Positions 31,461-41,213 of a stretch of 64,000 nt of DNA are shown piece after piece. Each line of letters begins with the position of its first letter. Position 1 is the first letter of the stretch. The position numbers were made by a program, and so were the translations under genes. Source of the stretch: a bacterium 1XD42-54 (lineage in GTDB: Bacteria > Bacillota > Clostridia > Lachnospirales > Lachnospiraceae); the NCBI GenBank assembly GCA_003612585.1, contig RAZH01000005.1, positions 1 through 64,000 on the forward strand, given 5' to 3'. The notes under the pieces are model-generated. The model was not told the origin of the DNA. It did no database searches and saw only the letters and a list, made by a program, of their open reading frames with translations.

Positions 31461-34016
31461 CTAAGCTCCGTTTAAACCGTCAGATGCCTGAAAATGCTGT
31501 CCATATGCCTCACTGTACTTATTCACACGCCCAATAATTCGGTCAGCCTCTGTGCCATCGACCACGGTAGGCTGATAATTATTATATCCATCCACAGAAC
31601 TGATCTTACACGGAATAATCTCCACATTTTGATCTGCTATAACTTGATCCTGGCCTACCCTGAATGTCTGACGGAAAATCATGGTGTCTGTATCTGACGG
31701 CGAACTGTTGCCGCCAAAACAGAAATTCCCCAGGCTGTAGACAATGTATTTGCCGTTATAATACTCAATTCCCTGGAGCACATGCGGATGATGCCCTACC
31801 ACCAGGTCCGCACCACAATCAATGGCCAGATGCGCCAGTGCCTGCTGCGTATCATCCGGCTCAGTCGCTTTCTCACTACCCCAATGAAAGGCTATAATTA
31901 CAAGCTGGGCGCCGCCCTCTTTTGCGGATGCAATTGTTTCCCTCACCTGATTTTCTCTGGCCATTCCATCATTCAAAACATAAATGCCAATAAATGCAGT
32001 CTGAATACCATTGATCTCACGCAAAACAATCTCATCCCCAATACAATAATCAATACCAGCTTCCGTCAGATAACGCTTTGTATCAGAAAGACTTTTTGCT
32101 CCATAATCACTGCTGTGATTATTTGCCAGCGTGACAACTTCCACAGAACCACTCTTCAAAATCTCTGTATAAGAAGGGTCGCCTTTGAATGCATACTGTT
32201 TTGCCTCCCTTGTCGTCTCTGTGGTAAGCGTTCCCTCCATATTGGCAAATGTCACATCATCATTGTCCAGAACTTCCTTTACATTTCTGAAAAAGTATGC
32301 ATGCCCGTTTACCGTATCAAACGCATTAAAGCTTGTTGTTGTATTAAAATTTTCATCTGTGCCAAGCGTACAATCTCCAATCGCGCTGATTGTGACGGTC
32401 CGCTCATTACTGACCTCTACCGTGCAGGAAGCTGATGCTACTCCGTCTGCACTGACTGTAATAACCGTCGTTCCTTCCCCTACTGCGGTTACAGCACCTG
32501 CACCATCCACCACTGCTACTTCCGGGTTTGCACTTTCAAACCTTAAATTATTCAGCAAAGCGCCTGCCGGACTCTCCTGATACGGCAAATAACGTGTTTC
32601 TCCTGGGAAGCATGACAACCTATTTGTCTGCAACGTTAACTCATGGGCTGCCTCTGTTGTAGTCTCCAAAATGGTACTCCTGTTTCCAGCCTCATCTTGC
32701 GCATAAAAATAATAGGTCGTATGTGGTTCAAACTGGACAGGTTCACTGTATTTATGATAAATAGGAATTCGAAAGTAATCATTGTCCTTTACCGAAGCAT
32801 AAAAGACCCCGGAAACACCTGATCTTGCATCTGCAGCCATCACTTTGATCAATGCATCTTCTCTAGTCACATTCACAGAGGGCGCCTGTGCATCCAACAT
32901 TGGCACCTCGATTTGTGCCGTCAGAACCCCTTTCTCTGTCGTAACCTCCGCTTCCAGCAGATAATCGGATGTCTCCACAGTAATCTGTCCCTTCTCATCC
33001 GGTATGTATTCTTCGCCCCCGATCAAAACGCTGGAAACAGATGTCCCTTTTGCCCGAACCGAAAGCACGATCGGGTAAGAATTGCTCCACGTCTGCGGCT
33101 CACTTTCTACAGTGACCACCAATCCGGATTCCGCAGTAACATGCTCCGATTTTCGTTTCTCTTCCAGAAAAGAACGGATTCCATTTATCACAAGCAGTAC
33201 CATGAGCACAACAAAGATCAGTCCGGTCCCAAGCATAAACAACTCTCTTCGGCTGATTCCCCTTTGTTCCAGGTCTTTCATAAACGAGGAAACTCTGCCT
33301 CCTGACTGTTCTCGTGTTGCCTTTGTCTCGGGCTTTTTCTCCAAATCTTCCTCAAGTCCCGCTCTATCTCTTTCCCCGGAAGATATGCCCGACCGGCCTC
33401 TGCCAAGCAAACGGTCAAGCACCTGCTCATCCGAAGTTTTTTTCTGCTTTTCTGAAACGCTGTCGTCTGTCTCAAATGACTCAGAGGACATATGTTCTGG
33501 ACTAGCTGTTTTTTTGACTCCTGTTTTCAGTTTCCGTTTTTTCTGTTCCTGTTTGGGTTTCTCTTCTTTCTTCTTTCGCAGACCTGACAAAAGTTCAGAC
33601 ATCCTGTGTGCACCTTCACCCAAAACCTTCTGCACTGTCTCTAGCTTCCGCCCCGTCCGCTTATCCGTATTTTCCTTTCGAACATGGCCTTTTTGACCAT
33701 CTGCGTCTTTCTCCGCAACCTGTTCTGCACTTTCGTCCAATCTTTTCTTACGTGTCTCCAAAGGCTCTTCTATCTCTTCTTCTGAATCCAGCCCTGCTCT
33801 CTTTTTTGCTCTCGTTTTTTCAGCATCTGCCTTCGGCTCTCTACGTGTACGCGGCTTTCTGTCCTTTTGCCCGGAATGCGGTTTCGGAGAGTCCGCCTCT
33901 GGCGTACTCTCCGCTTCCCGTCTTTGCAGCGCTTCTTCCGGCTCTTCGCCGTTTTGAACCGCTCTTATGATTTCCAGCAACTGGTCGGCATTCTCTGCCT
34001 TTATCTTCTTTTTCAT
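31461..34016 (-). CDS. CapA-like (PGA_cap) membrane protein
   Basis: This 851-residue protein has a highly charged cytoplasmic N-terminus (about 1-255, Lys/Glu/Arg-rich) and one membrane span (about 259-283, FMLGTGLIFVVLMVLLVING). An extracellular part follows with a Big_2-like domain (about 460-540, EGTTVITVSADGVASAS) and a C-terminal PGA_cap metallophosphatase-like domain. Motifs there are ISAIGDCTLGTDENF, FANMEGTLT, VVTLANNHSSDYG, AFHWGSE and VGHHPHVLQG. CapA relatives help make poly-gamma-glutamate or related surface polymers. No capB/capC is nearby. The start overlaps the purL stop by one base (TAATG). Confidence 0.85.
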   Translation of the reverse strand: MKKKIKAENADQLLEIIRAVQNGEEPEEALQRREAESTPEADSPKPHSGQKDRKPRTRREPKADAEKTRAKKRAGLDSEEEIEEPLETRKKRLDESAEQVAEKDADGQKGHVRKENTDKRTGRKLETVQKVLGEGAHRMSELLSGLRKKKEEKPKQEQKKRKLKTGVKKTASPEHMSSESFETDDSVSEKQKKTSDEQVLDRLLGRGRSGISSGERDRAGLEEDLEKKPETKATREQSGGRVSSFMKDLEQRGISRRELFMLGTGLIFVVLMVLLVINGIRSFLEEKRKSEHVTAESGLVVTVESEPQTWSNSYPIVLSVRAKGTSVSSVLIGGEEYIPDEKGQITVETSDYLLEAEVTTEKGVLTAQIEVPMLDAQAPSVNVTREDALIKVMAADARSGVSGVFYASVKDNDYFRIPIYHKYSEPVQFEPHTTYYFYAQDEAGNRSTILETTTEAAHELTLQTNRLSCFPGETRYLPYQESPAGALLNNLRFESANPEVAVVDGAGAVTAVGEGTTVITVSADGVASASCTVEVSNERTVTISAIGDCTLGTDENFNTTTSFNAFDTVNGHAYFFRNVKEVLDNDDVTFANMEGTLTTETTREAKQYAFKGDPSYTEILKSGSVEVVTLANNHSSDYGAKSLSDTKRYLTEAGIDYCIGDEIVLREINGIQTAFIGIYVLNDGMARENQVRETIASAKEGGAQLVIIAFHWGSEKATEPDDTQQALAHLAIDCGADLVVGHHPHVLQGIEYYNGKYIVYSLGNFCFGGNSSPSDTDTMIFRQTFRVGQDQVIADQNVEIIPCKISSVDGYNNYQPTVVDGTEADRIIGRVNKYSEAYGQHFQASDGLNGA

Positions 34017-37000
34017 TATTTAAAGTATGCTACTCCTGACTCAAAAATTTTCAGGTCCTGTTCTCCGTAGATGTTAATTGCCACGGACTCTCCGCGCCGC
34101 TCCGAATGTGCCATTTTTCCAAATACACGTCCGTCCGGGCTTGTAATGCCCTCAATTGCAAAATAAGATCCGTTGATATTCCATTCTTCCTCGCCAGCAC
34201 AAATATTGCCGTCCGGATCACAGTACTGCGTTGCAACCTGACCATTTACAAACAATTTTTGCAGCCATTCTTTGTTCGCCACGAAACGGCCCTCGCCATG
34301 AGAAGCTGCATTCGTGTATACGCTGCCAAGCTGTGCACCGGCCAGCCATGGAGATTTGTTGCTCACTACTTTCGTATATACCATTTTGGAAATATGGCGT
34401 CCGATCGTATTGAACGTCAAAGTCGGTGAATCTGGTGTCTGCCCTGTAATTTCCCCGTGCGGTACCAGACCAAGCTTGATCAGGGCCTGGAAACCGTTGC
34501 AGATACCGAGCGCCAGACCGTCTCTTTCATTTAAAAGCGCCATAACCGCTTCTTTTAGCTTCGCATTCTGGAATGCTGTTGCAAAAAACTTTGCAGAACC
34601 GTCCGGCTCATCACCCGCGGAAAAGCCGCCCGGGAACATAATGATCTGCGCCTGGCTGATTGCCTTCTCAAATTCTTCCACAGACTCACGGATGTCCTGC
34701 GCGCTCAGATTGCGGAATACACGGACATCCACCTGCGCTCCGGCCCGCTCAAATGCCATCTTACTGTCATACTCACAGTTCGTACCCGGAAATACCGGAA
34801 TAAATACATGCGGCTTTGCCACTTTATTTTTGCACACATAAATCTGATTGGTACAGTATGTGCCGTCCTGTGTTTCCACCCGGTTTTTATCATCTTTAGA
34901 AGCAAAGAAATAAGAAACAGCTCCGTCTGCCGGTTTTCCGTCAATATCCAGTCCGCCGCCTACTGTTGGAATGCCGGATTCTGTTTTGAATACGCGCTCC
35001 AAAGTTCCCTTCCATGCCAAAAGCGCTTTGTCCACAGGAATTTTCACATCCCTGTATTCAAAAATACCCTGGTCTGTCACTTCACCTATTACCGTATACG
35101 TAATCGCAAGCTTGTCTACTGCTCCGTCCGGTACCTCTGCGACAATGTCTCCAAAGCCTGCCGTAAACAGGTCGCGCTCGTCCACATGATGCTCCACCCG
35201 AAGCCCCATTCCATTTCCAAACGCCATCTTGGAAATGGCAGCTGCCAGTCCTTTTCCATCCAACGCATACGCAGAAATAATATTTCCCGCCTTGATATCC
35301 TGATGGAATTTCTCATACTGTTCTGTAATCTGACTGTATACCGGCAAATCGTACTCATCTTTTTCGATTCGCAGCAGAACGAGTTTGCTTCCTGCCTTTT
35401 TCAGTTCCGGCGTAATAATTGTCTTATCGCTCGCAATATCCACTGCAAAGGACACAAGTGTCGGCGGCACATCAATTTCATTGAAGGAACCTGACATACT
35501 GTCTTTGCCTCCAATGGACGGCAAGCCAAAACCAAGCTGTGCGGAATACGCGCCAAGCAGTGCCGCAAACGGCTGGCTCCACCGCTTCGGGTCCTCTGTC
35601 ATCCTGCGGAAATACTCCTGGAAGGTAAAGCGAATCCGCTTGTAATCGCCGCCATTTGCCACAATCCTTGCAACGGATTCCAACACTGCATAAACAGCTC
35701 CGTGATACGGGCTCCAGCTTGACAGATACGGATCAAAGCCATAGCTCATCATCGTAACCGTATCTGTTTTGCCCTCCAGGACTGGAAGCTTCGCCACCAT
35801 AGCCTGTGTCTCCGTAAGCTGATACCGGCCGCCATACGGCATAAACACAGAACCAGCTCCAATAGAACCGTCAAACATCTCCACAAGGCCCTTCTGGGAA
35901 CAGCAATTCAGATCACTTAAGGTCTCCAGCCATTTGCTGCGAACATCTGCAACCTCTTCTCTTACAAAATACTTTTCCTCGCTGGACGGCATTTCTACTG
36001 TAACTGAGGTCTCCTGATGCGCACCGTTCGTATCCAGGAATGCTCGGGAAATATTGACAATCTCCTTATCTCTCCAGGTAAGAACAAGCCGCGGCTCCTC
36101 TGTCACTACAGCGACCTCTACTGCCTCAAGGTTTTCCTGCGCCGCATACCCCATGAACTCCTTCACGTCCTTCGGGTCCACGACAACTGCCATCCGCTCC
36201 TGCGATTCTGAAATCGCAATCTCCGTGCCATCAAGGCCCGCATATTTCTTCGGAACCTCATCCAGACAGATCCGAAGTCCCGGCGCCAACTCGCCGATTG
36301 CCACTGATACGCCGCCTGCACCAAAGTCGTTACATTTTTTGATCAGTTTGCTGACCTCGGGACGGCGGAACAATCTCTGAATTTTCCGCTCCGTCGGAGC
36401 ATTTCCTTTCTGAACTTCCGCACCGCAAACTTCGATGGAGGCCTCTGTGTGCACCTTCGAGGACCCGGTTGCGCCGCCGATTCCGTCACGTCCAGTTCTT
36501 CCTCCAAGCAAAATAATGATATCGCCCGGGTCTGAATTTTCACGGATTACGGCGCTTCGCGGAGCCGCTCCCATAACAGCTCCGATCTCCATACGCTTCG
36601 CCACATAATCCGGATGATAAATCTCTTTTACATAGCCGGTCGCCAAGCCGATCTGATTTCCGTAAGAACTGTATCCATGCGCAGCCTCACGCACCAGTTT
36701 TTTCTGCGGCAGCTTTCCTTTGAGCGTATCTTTCACAGACACCGTCGGATCAGCCGCACCAGTCACGCGCATCGCCTGATATACGTACGTACGGCCAGAA
36801 AGCGGATCACGGATTGCGCCTCCCAGACAGGTAGCGGCGCCGCCAAACGGCTCAATTTCCGTCGGATGATTGTGCGTCTCATTTTTGAAATTAACAAGCC
36901 ACTCCTCTGTTTTGCCGTCAACTTCCACCGGAACTACGATACTGCAAGCATTGATCTCATCCGATTCTTCCTGGTCCTGCAATTTGCCTTCCTTTTTCAG

Positions 37001-37855
37001 TTTGCGCATTGCCATCAGCGCCAGATCCATCAGGCAGACAAATTTATCCTCTCGCCCTTTGAAAATCTCCTCACGATCAGCAAGATACTGCCTGTACGTA
37101 CCCTCAATCGGTTTCTTATAATACCCATCCTCAAATGTTACATCTTTCAGCTCCGTCGAGAATGTCGTATGACGGCAATGATCTGACCAGTAGGTGTCAA
37201 GGACACGGATTTCTGTCATTGACGGATCACGCTTTTCTTCTTTATTGAAATAATTCTGAATATGCTGGAAATCTTTGAAGGTCATGGCCAGATTCAAAGA
37301 AGTATAGAGTTTCAAAAGCTCTGCCTCCTCCATCAATCTGAATCCGTCAAAAGTAATGACATCTGCCGGCTCTTCAAATTCTGTCACCAGAGTCTCCGGC
37401 TTTACAAACCCTGCTTCTCTTGAGTCAACGGGATTGATGCAGTGGGTCTTAATGGCCTCAAACTCCTCTTCTGAAATATTCCCTGCCACTACGTAAGAGG
37501 TTGCAGAACGAATAATCGGCTCCTCATCCTCTTTTAAAAATCTTACACACTGTACAGCAGAATCTGCCCTCTGATCAAACTGTCCAGGCAGAAATTCCAC
37601 TGCAAATGCCTTTTCATTCTCTGCCATCGGAAACTCTTCTTCATAAAGAACATCCACCGGAGGTTCAGAAAATACAGTACGGCATGCATCTGCAAACACC
37701 GTATCTGAGATATTTTCTACATCATACCGGATCAGTACCCGGACATTCTCAAGCCCTTCCACGCCGAGATAACTCCTGATCTCGTGCGCAAGCCCTTTTG
37801 CTGCTACTGCAAAGTCCGCTTTTTTTTCGACATAAACTCTTCTTACCTTACTCAT
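34016..37855 (-). CDS. purL: phosphoribosylformylglycinamidine synthase, single-chain
   Basis: This enzyme converts FGAR, glutamine and ATP to FGAM in purine synthesis. The start is at 37855 (GGAGG 6 nt upstream), giving 1,279 residues. It has an N-terminal PurS-like part (to about 230), two AIR synthase-type ATP modules (FKNETHNHPTEIEPFGGAAT, later GLPSIGGKDSMSGS), and a C-terminal glutamine amidotransferase (VFIPVFPGTNCEYDS, LGICNGFQALIKLG with the catalytic Cys, and NAASHGEGRF with the His). Length fits the large single-chain type. A promoter lies at 37899-37927. Confidence 0.97.
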   Translation of the reverse strand: MSKVRRVYVEKKADFAVAAKGLAHEIRSYLGVEGLENVRVLIRYDVENISDTVFADACRTVFSEPPVDVLYEEEFPMAENEKAFAVEFLPGQFDQRADSAVQCVRFLKEDEEPIIRSATSYVVAGNISEEEFEAIKTHCINPVDSREAGFVKPETLVTEFEEPADVITFDGFRLMEEAELLKLYTSLNLAMTFKDFQHIQNYFNKEEKRDPSMTEIRVLDTYWSDHCRHTTFSTELKDVTFEDGYYKKPIEGTYRQYLADREEIFKGREDKFVCLMDLALMAMRKLKKEGKLQDQEESDEINACSIVVPVEVDGKTEEWLVNFKNETHNHPTEIEPFGGAATCLGGAIRDPLSGRTYVYQAMRVTGAADPTVSVKDTLKGKLPQKKLVREAAHGYSSYGNQIGLATGYVKEIYHPDYVAKRMEIGAVMGAAPRSAVIRENSDPGDIIILLGGRTGRDGIGGATGSSKVHTEASIEVCGAEVQKGNAPTERKIQRLFRRPEVSKLIKKCNDFGAGGVSVAIGELAPGLRICLDEVPKKYAGLDGTEIAISESQERMAVVVDPKDVKEFMGYAAQENLEAVEVAVVTEEPRLVLTWRDKEIVNISRAFLDTNGAHQETSVTVEMPSSEEKYFVREEVADVRSKWLETLSDLNCCSQKGLVEMFDGSIGAGSVFMPYGGRYQLTETQAMVAKLPVLEGKTDTVTMMSYGFDPYLSSWSPYHGAVYAVLESVARIVANGGDYKRIRFTFQEYFRRMTEDPKRWSQPFAALLGAYSAQLGFGLPSIGGKDSMSGSFNEIDVPPTLVSFAVDIASDKTIITPELKKAGSKLVLLRIEKDEYDLPVYSQITEQYEKFHQDIKAGNIISAYALDGKGLAAAISKMAFGNGMGLRVEHHVDERDLFTAGFGDIVAEVPDGAVDKLAITYTVIGEVTDQGIFEYRDVKIPVDKALLAWKGTLERVFKTESGIPTVGGGLDIDGKPADGAVSYFFASKDDKNRVETQDGTYCTNQIYVCKNKVAKPHVFIPVFPGTNCEYDSKMAFERAGAQVDVRVFRNLSAQDIRESVEEFEKAISQAQIIMFPGGFSAGDEPDGSAKFFATAFQNAKLKEAVMALLNERDGLALGICNGFQALIKLGLVPHGEITGQTPDSPTLTFNTIGRHISKMVYTKVVSNKSPWLAGAQLGSVYTNAASHGEGRFVANKEWLQKLFVNGQVATQYCDPDGNICAGEEEWNINGSYFAIEGITSPDGRVFGKMAHSERRGESVAINIYGEQDLKIFESGVAYFK

Positions 37856-37898
37856 CCATAACCTCCTGGCTTCCGCCTGTGATTTGTTGTCTACGCGA

Positions 37899-37927
37899 AT
37901 TTTAACACAAGTGACACAGTCTGACAA
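37899..37927 (-). promoter_or_regulatory. purL promoter
   Basis: On the minus strand TTGTCA (37922-37927), 17-bp spacer and TAAAAT (37899-37904) lie 45 nt before the purL start. No guanine riboswitch or PurR box was recognised. The 172-nt gap to the helicase gene holds nothing else recognised. Confidence 0.75.
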
Positions 37928-38027
37928 GTTTCATGCGCAGTTTCTCGAAAGTTATTACAAGAACTATTTTGTAATTTCTCTTTTGTTATTCCTGGAATCC
38001 TTCGCAGTTTGTTGAAAAGGACAGGGA

Positions 38028-40424
38028 TCATACCTGCCGTTTCCAGAAATGTTCCGCCTTCCCGCGCACTGACCTTAACGTACAGTAATCAAAATTCTCC
38101 CACTCAGCCGGAAACATGCTTCGGTAACGGGACGACTGAAACCGCTCATCCAGCAGCAGAATGACTCCCCTATCTTCCTCCGTACGGATCACACGGCCGG
38201 CAGATTGCAGAACCTTGTTCATCCCCGGACAGAGATATGCATAGAAAAAACCATCCTGTCCACGCCGATCATAAAACTGTTTCAGTATTTCCCGCTCTCT
38301 GCACACCTGGGGCAGCCCGGTGCCCACAATAACAGCCCCGATCAGACAATCGCCGCGCAGATCAATTCCCTCTCCGAAAATGCCGCCCATCACGCAAAAG
38401 CCTGCCAGCCCACGCTCGTGCGGTTGTTCAAACTGTTTCAGAAAATCTTCTCTTTCCGTCTCATTCATCCCTGTTTTCTGACAGAGCAGACAAACCGGAT
38501 CACCTTTTTCCTCTGTCAGCGCTTCAAACTGTGCCGCCACCTCCTCCATCATCCGGTAGGAGGAAAAAAAGGCCATGTAATTGCCACGCTTCACCTCAAT
38601 CAGCGCCAGGATATATTCCGCCATTTTGCGGTATTCCTGAACACTCCGACTCGTATATCGGCTGCTGGTGTCCGTGCCGATCATGATCCGCCTTCTGTCC
38701 GTGGAAAACACAGAATGCGCATAGATCGCATAAGCATCCGGATTTTCACTCAGCAGGCTTTTATAATACTGAATCGGCAAAAAGGTTGCGGAAAAATAGA
38801 TCGTGCTTTTCCCCTTATCCAGACATTTTTGAAGATTTTCGGAAACATCTACACAATATAACCGGATTTGAAAACGTCCGTCCTCACACAGCTCCGTATA
38901 AATAACGTAATTCTCGTTTAAAAGGTCGCAAGTATCCAGAAAACGCCGCACCTGAAAATACAGTTCCAGCGTACGTTCATTTAAGGAGGTATCTCTGGAA
39001 TCCTCCAAAAAATCTTCCATTATACCGCACAGATTCATCAGATAAATCGGAAATGTCCCAATATCAGAACGGATTTTTATCTCCTCACATTCCCGCTTCT
39101 GTTCCAAAAGCCAAGTATTACACCGATTAAGCGCGCGAGACATCTTATGGCTGTGCGGTGCGATCACTTTTTTCAGTGCCAGAAAATCTTCCTTATATAA
39201 AGCAGCTGAAAACATCTCCCTCGCGCGCTCCACGAGATTATGTGCTTCATCAATCAGAAACAGATACTCTCCTTTTACGCCCTCTCCAAAAAAACGTTTT
39301 AATTTCGCCCGGGGATCAAAAATATAGTTATAATCACAGATAACCGCGTCTGCCCAAAGCGATACATCAAGGCCAAATTCAAACGGACAGACCTGCCACT
39401 TCTGTGCATACGTTTCAAGCACAGACCTGTCAAATACTTCACAGCCCGAAATCAAGTCGAACACTGCGTCATTGACGCGATCAAAATGCCCCTTTGCATA
39501 CGGACATGCGTCCGGATTGCATTCCGGTTTCCCTAAAAAGCAGATTTTCTCTTTCGCAGTCAGTGTAATTGACTTCAGCCTCATCCCCTGTTCGCGCAAA
39601 ATCGCATACGTATCCTCCGCCACCGTTCTTGTGACAGTTTTTGCAGTGGCATAAAAAATCCGCTCTGCAAGCCCTTCCCCAACAGCCTTCACTGCCGGAA
39701 AAATCGTTGATATTGTTTTCCCGGTTCCGGTCGGCGCCTGAATAAAAAGCGTCTTTTTGCGCAGCATCGTGCGATAGACAGAAGAAGCTACCTCCTTTTG
39801 TCCTTCCCGCCACGGGAACGGAAATACAAGCTTCTTCAGAGATTCCTGCCGCACTTTCCTCCATTCTTTCTGAAGTTCCGCCCATTTCTGATACCTGCCT
39901 GCCACATCCAGGAACCATACCTCCAGCTCTTCCACAGAAAAATCCTGCCGAAAGCGCTTGATTTCTTCACTTTCCAGATTGCAGTAGGTCATCTGTACTC
40001 CTATTTGCAGGAATGCTTCCTGCTTTCCATGAATGTACGCATAACACTTCGCCTGCGCCAGATGAAGCAGCGCCGGCTCCTGCATGAGAGTTACATCGCG
40101 GTATACGCCCTTTATCTCATCAATAACGGTATAGCTTCCTTCGCCACAATGATCTGCCTCTTTTGTGCTTTCTTCCGTAAAAATGCCATCTGCCCGCCCC
40201 TCCACAATAAGCGTATAGCCATGTCCCGGGATCTCTATGGAAAGCGGAACCTCTGCCCGGTAATTGCTTCCCATTCGCCCCTGTATTTTCCGGTGGATGC
40301 GGCTTCCGGCCTGCATGGCCTCCTTCTCCGCAAATCCGCCCCGCCGGCTGTCGATATCGCCCGAGCGCAGAATAAACTCTACCAGATTCCGGACAGAAAT
40401 CCGGATTTTAATTTCCTGTTCCAT
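38028..40424 (-). CDS. XPD/DinG-like helicase with N-terminal nuclease-like domain
   Basis: From the ATG at 40424 it has 798 residues. The N-terminus (about 1-180) resembles a Cas4/PD-(D/E)XK-type domain: AGSRIHRKIQGRMG, VEGRADGIF, YTVIDEIKGVY and QAKCYAYIHG. The helicase part has Walker A QAPTGTGKTIST, a cysteine set for a 4Fe-4S cluster (CFLGKPECNPDACPY), the DEAH box LIDEAHNLVERA, and motifs V/VI near the C-terminus (GEGIDLRGD, QSAGRVIRTEEDRG). Such superfamily 2 helicases unwind 5' to 3' in repair. The fused nuclease-like module suggests resection or recombination. Confidence 0.85.
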   Translation of the reverse strand: MEQEIKIRISVRNLVEFILRSGDIDSRRGGFAEKEAMQAGSRIHRKIQGRMGSNYRAEVPLSIEIPGHGYTLIVEGRADGIFTEESTKEADHCGEGSYTVIDEIKGVYRDVTLMQEPALLHLAQAKCYAYIHGKQEAFLQIGVQMTYCNLESEEIKRFRQDFSVEELEVWFLDVAGRYQKWAELQKEWRKVRQESLKKLVFPFPWREGQKEVASSVYRTMLRKKTLFIQAPTGTGKTISTIFPAVKAVGEGLAERIFYATAKTVTRTVAEDTYAILREQGMRLKSITLTAKEKICFLGKPECNPDACPYAKGHFDRVNDAVFDLISGCEVFDRSVLETYAQKWQVCPFEFGLDVSLWADAVICDYNYIFDPRAKLKRFFGEGVKGEYLFLIDEAHNLVERAREMFSAALYKEDFLALKKVIAPHSHKMSRALNRCNTWLLEQKRECEEIKIRSDIGTFPIYLMNLCGIMEDFLEDSRDTSLNERTLELYFQVRRFLDTCDLLNENYVIYTELCEDGRFQIRLYCVDVSENLQKCLDKGKSTIYFSATFLPIQYYKSLLSENPDAYAIYAHSVFSTDRRRIMIGTDTSSRYTSRSVQEYRKMAEYILALIEVKRGNYMAFFSSYRMMEEVAAQFEALTEEKGDPVCLLCQKTGMNETEREDFLKQFEQPHERGLAGFCVMGGIFGEGIDLRGDCLIGAVIVGTGLPQVCREREILKQFYDRRGQDGFFYAYLCPGMNKVLQSAGRVIRTEEDRGVILLLDERFQSSRYRSMFPAEWENFDYCTLRSVRGKAEHFWKRQV

Positions 40425-40577
40425 CAAATCCTGCTTTCCTCTCCTGCGTTGAACCAATACAAATCTATAATAAAATTTTCAACTAGGTATGTTTTCCTAC
40501 ATTGTAGCCATCTACTGTAAAAAAAGCAAGTAAAGGAACTGAAACAAATCCGATTCCTGTTGCTTTCCTTTCCCTAA

Positions 40578-40701
40578 GAACAAAAGTGTGCTTCGCACAC
40601 CTCGCGAGTCAATAAATTTCAGAGCACAGCTTTTGTTCCGCGCGCGAAGCTGCGCATCCTGCCGGGGGCTTTTATAGTATAGGAGACAAAGTTTCCTATA
40701 C
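40578..40701. repeat. structured extragenic palindrome unit
   Basis: Between the helicase and HPr-like genes a GAACAAAAG ... CTTTTGTTC inverted repeat (40578-40638) encloses a GTGTGCTTCGCACAC hairpin. A GTATAGGA / TCCTATAC hairpin (40677-40701) follows. I recognise similar text as a dispersed repeat in Lachnospiraceae, from memory. The rest of the 325-nt gap (40425-40749) holds only the terminator. Confidence 0.6.
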
Positions 40702-40702
40702 G

Positions 40703-40744
40703 ATAAAAAAGAGGCTTCCGGCCTTTATGGCTTCGGAAACCTCT
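40703..40744 (-). terminator. intrinsic terminator of the HPr-like gene
   Basis: On the minus strand AGAGG-TTCCG pairs with CGGAA-CCTCT (10 bp plus one mismatch), followed by TTTTTTAT, 7 nt past the HPr-like stop codon. Confidence 0.85.
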
Positions 40745-40750
40745 AAAAAT

Positions 40751-40978
40751 TTATGCAACAGCAAACTTATTCAGCACATGTTCGATGGAGCAGTCCTCCT
40801 GTGCATATTTCACTGTCAGCGTCTGAGTCAGATCAAGGCTCATCACACCCATGATCGATTTCGCGTCAATAACCACCCGGTTGTAAGATACATCTACGTC
40901 ATACTGACACTGTTCAGCCGCTCTCACGAATTCTGTCACATCATTTACCGCATTCAGTCGGATTTTTTTCTCCAACAT
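40751..40978 (-). CDS. HPr-like protein lacking the active-site histidine
   Basis: This 75-residue protein has the HPr fold pattern with the regulatory serine block complete (IDAKSIMGVMSLDL, Ser41). Where HPr has the GLHARPA active site, it reads VNDVTEFVRAAEQC, with no histidine. It could not carry phosphate from EI but might be phosphorylated by HPr kinase or bind CcpA as Crh does. A ribosome site GGAGG and a promoter (TTGACG, 16 bp, TAATAA at 41058-41085) lie upstream, and a terminator follows. It is a single-gene unit. Confidence 0.78.
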   Translation of the reverse strand: MLEKKIRLNAVNDVTEFVRAAEQCQYDVDVSYNRVVIDAKSIMGVMSLDLTQTLTVKYAQEDCSIEHVLNKFAVA

Positions 40979-41057
40979 CCAAATCCCTCCTTGTGATGAA
41001 AACCCTTCAGATCAGCTAAATATCTTAGACCGCTCTGTTCCTGATTGATTTTCCATA

Positions 41058-41085
41058 TTATTACATAACCAATTTTTCCCGTCAA
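41058..41085 (-). promoter_or_regulatory. promoter of the HPr-like gene
   Basis: On the minus strand TTGACG (41080-41085), 16-bp spacer and TAATAA (41058-41063), about 80 nt before the start codon. A leader without a clear structure follows. Confidence 0.6.
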
Positions 41086-41213
41086 GAAGCGATTTTATAC
41101 ATTTTCCCAACTGAAAATTATATTTTTTGTGCTTTTCGCAGACAAATTTTTCTCGTTTGTGCAGATAGCCTTTCCAAAATGCCTTTATAGCGCGGACATT
41201 CGTCTTTCTGCCG

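Noticed and set aside
31782-32435. Plus-strand frame of 217 residues inside the capA-like gene
   Set aside because: Antisense shadow of a convincing gene on the minus strand.
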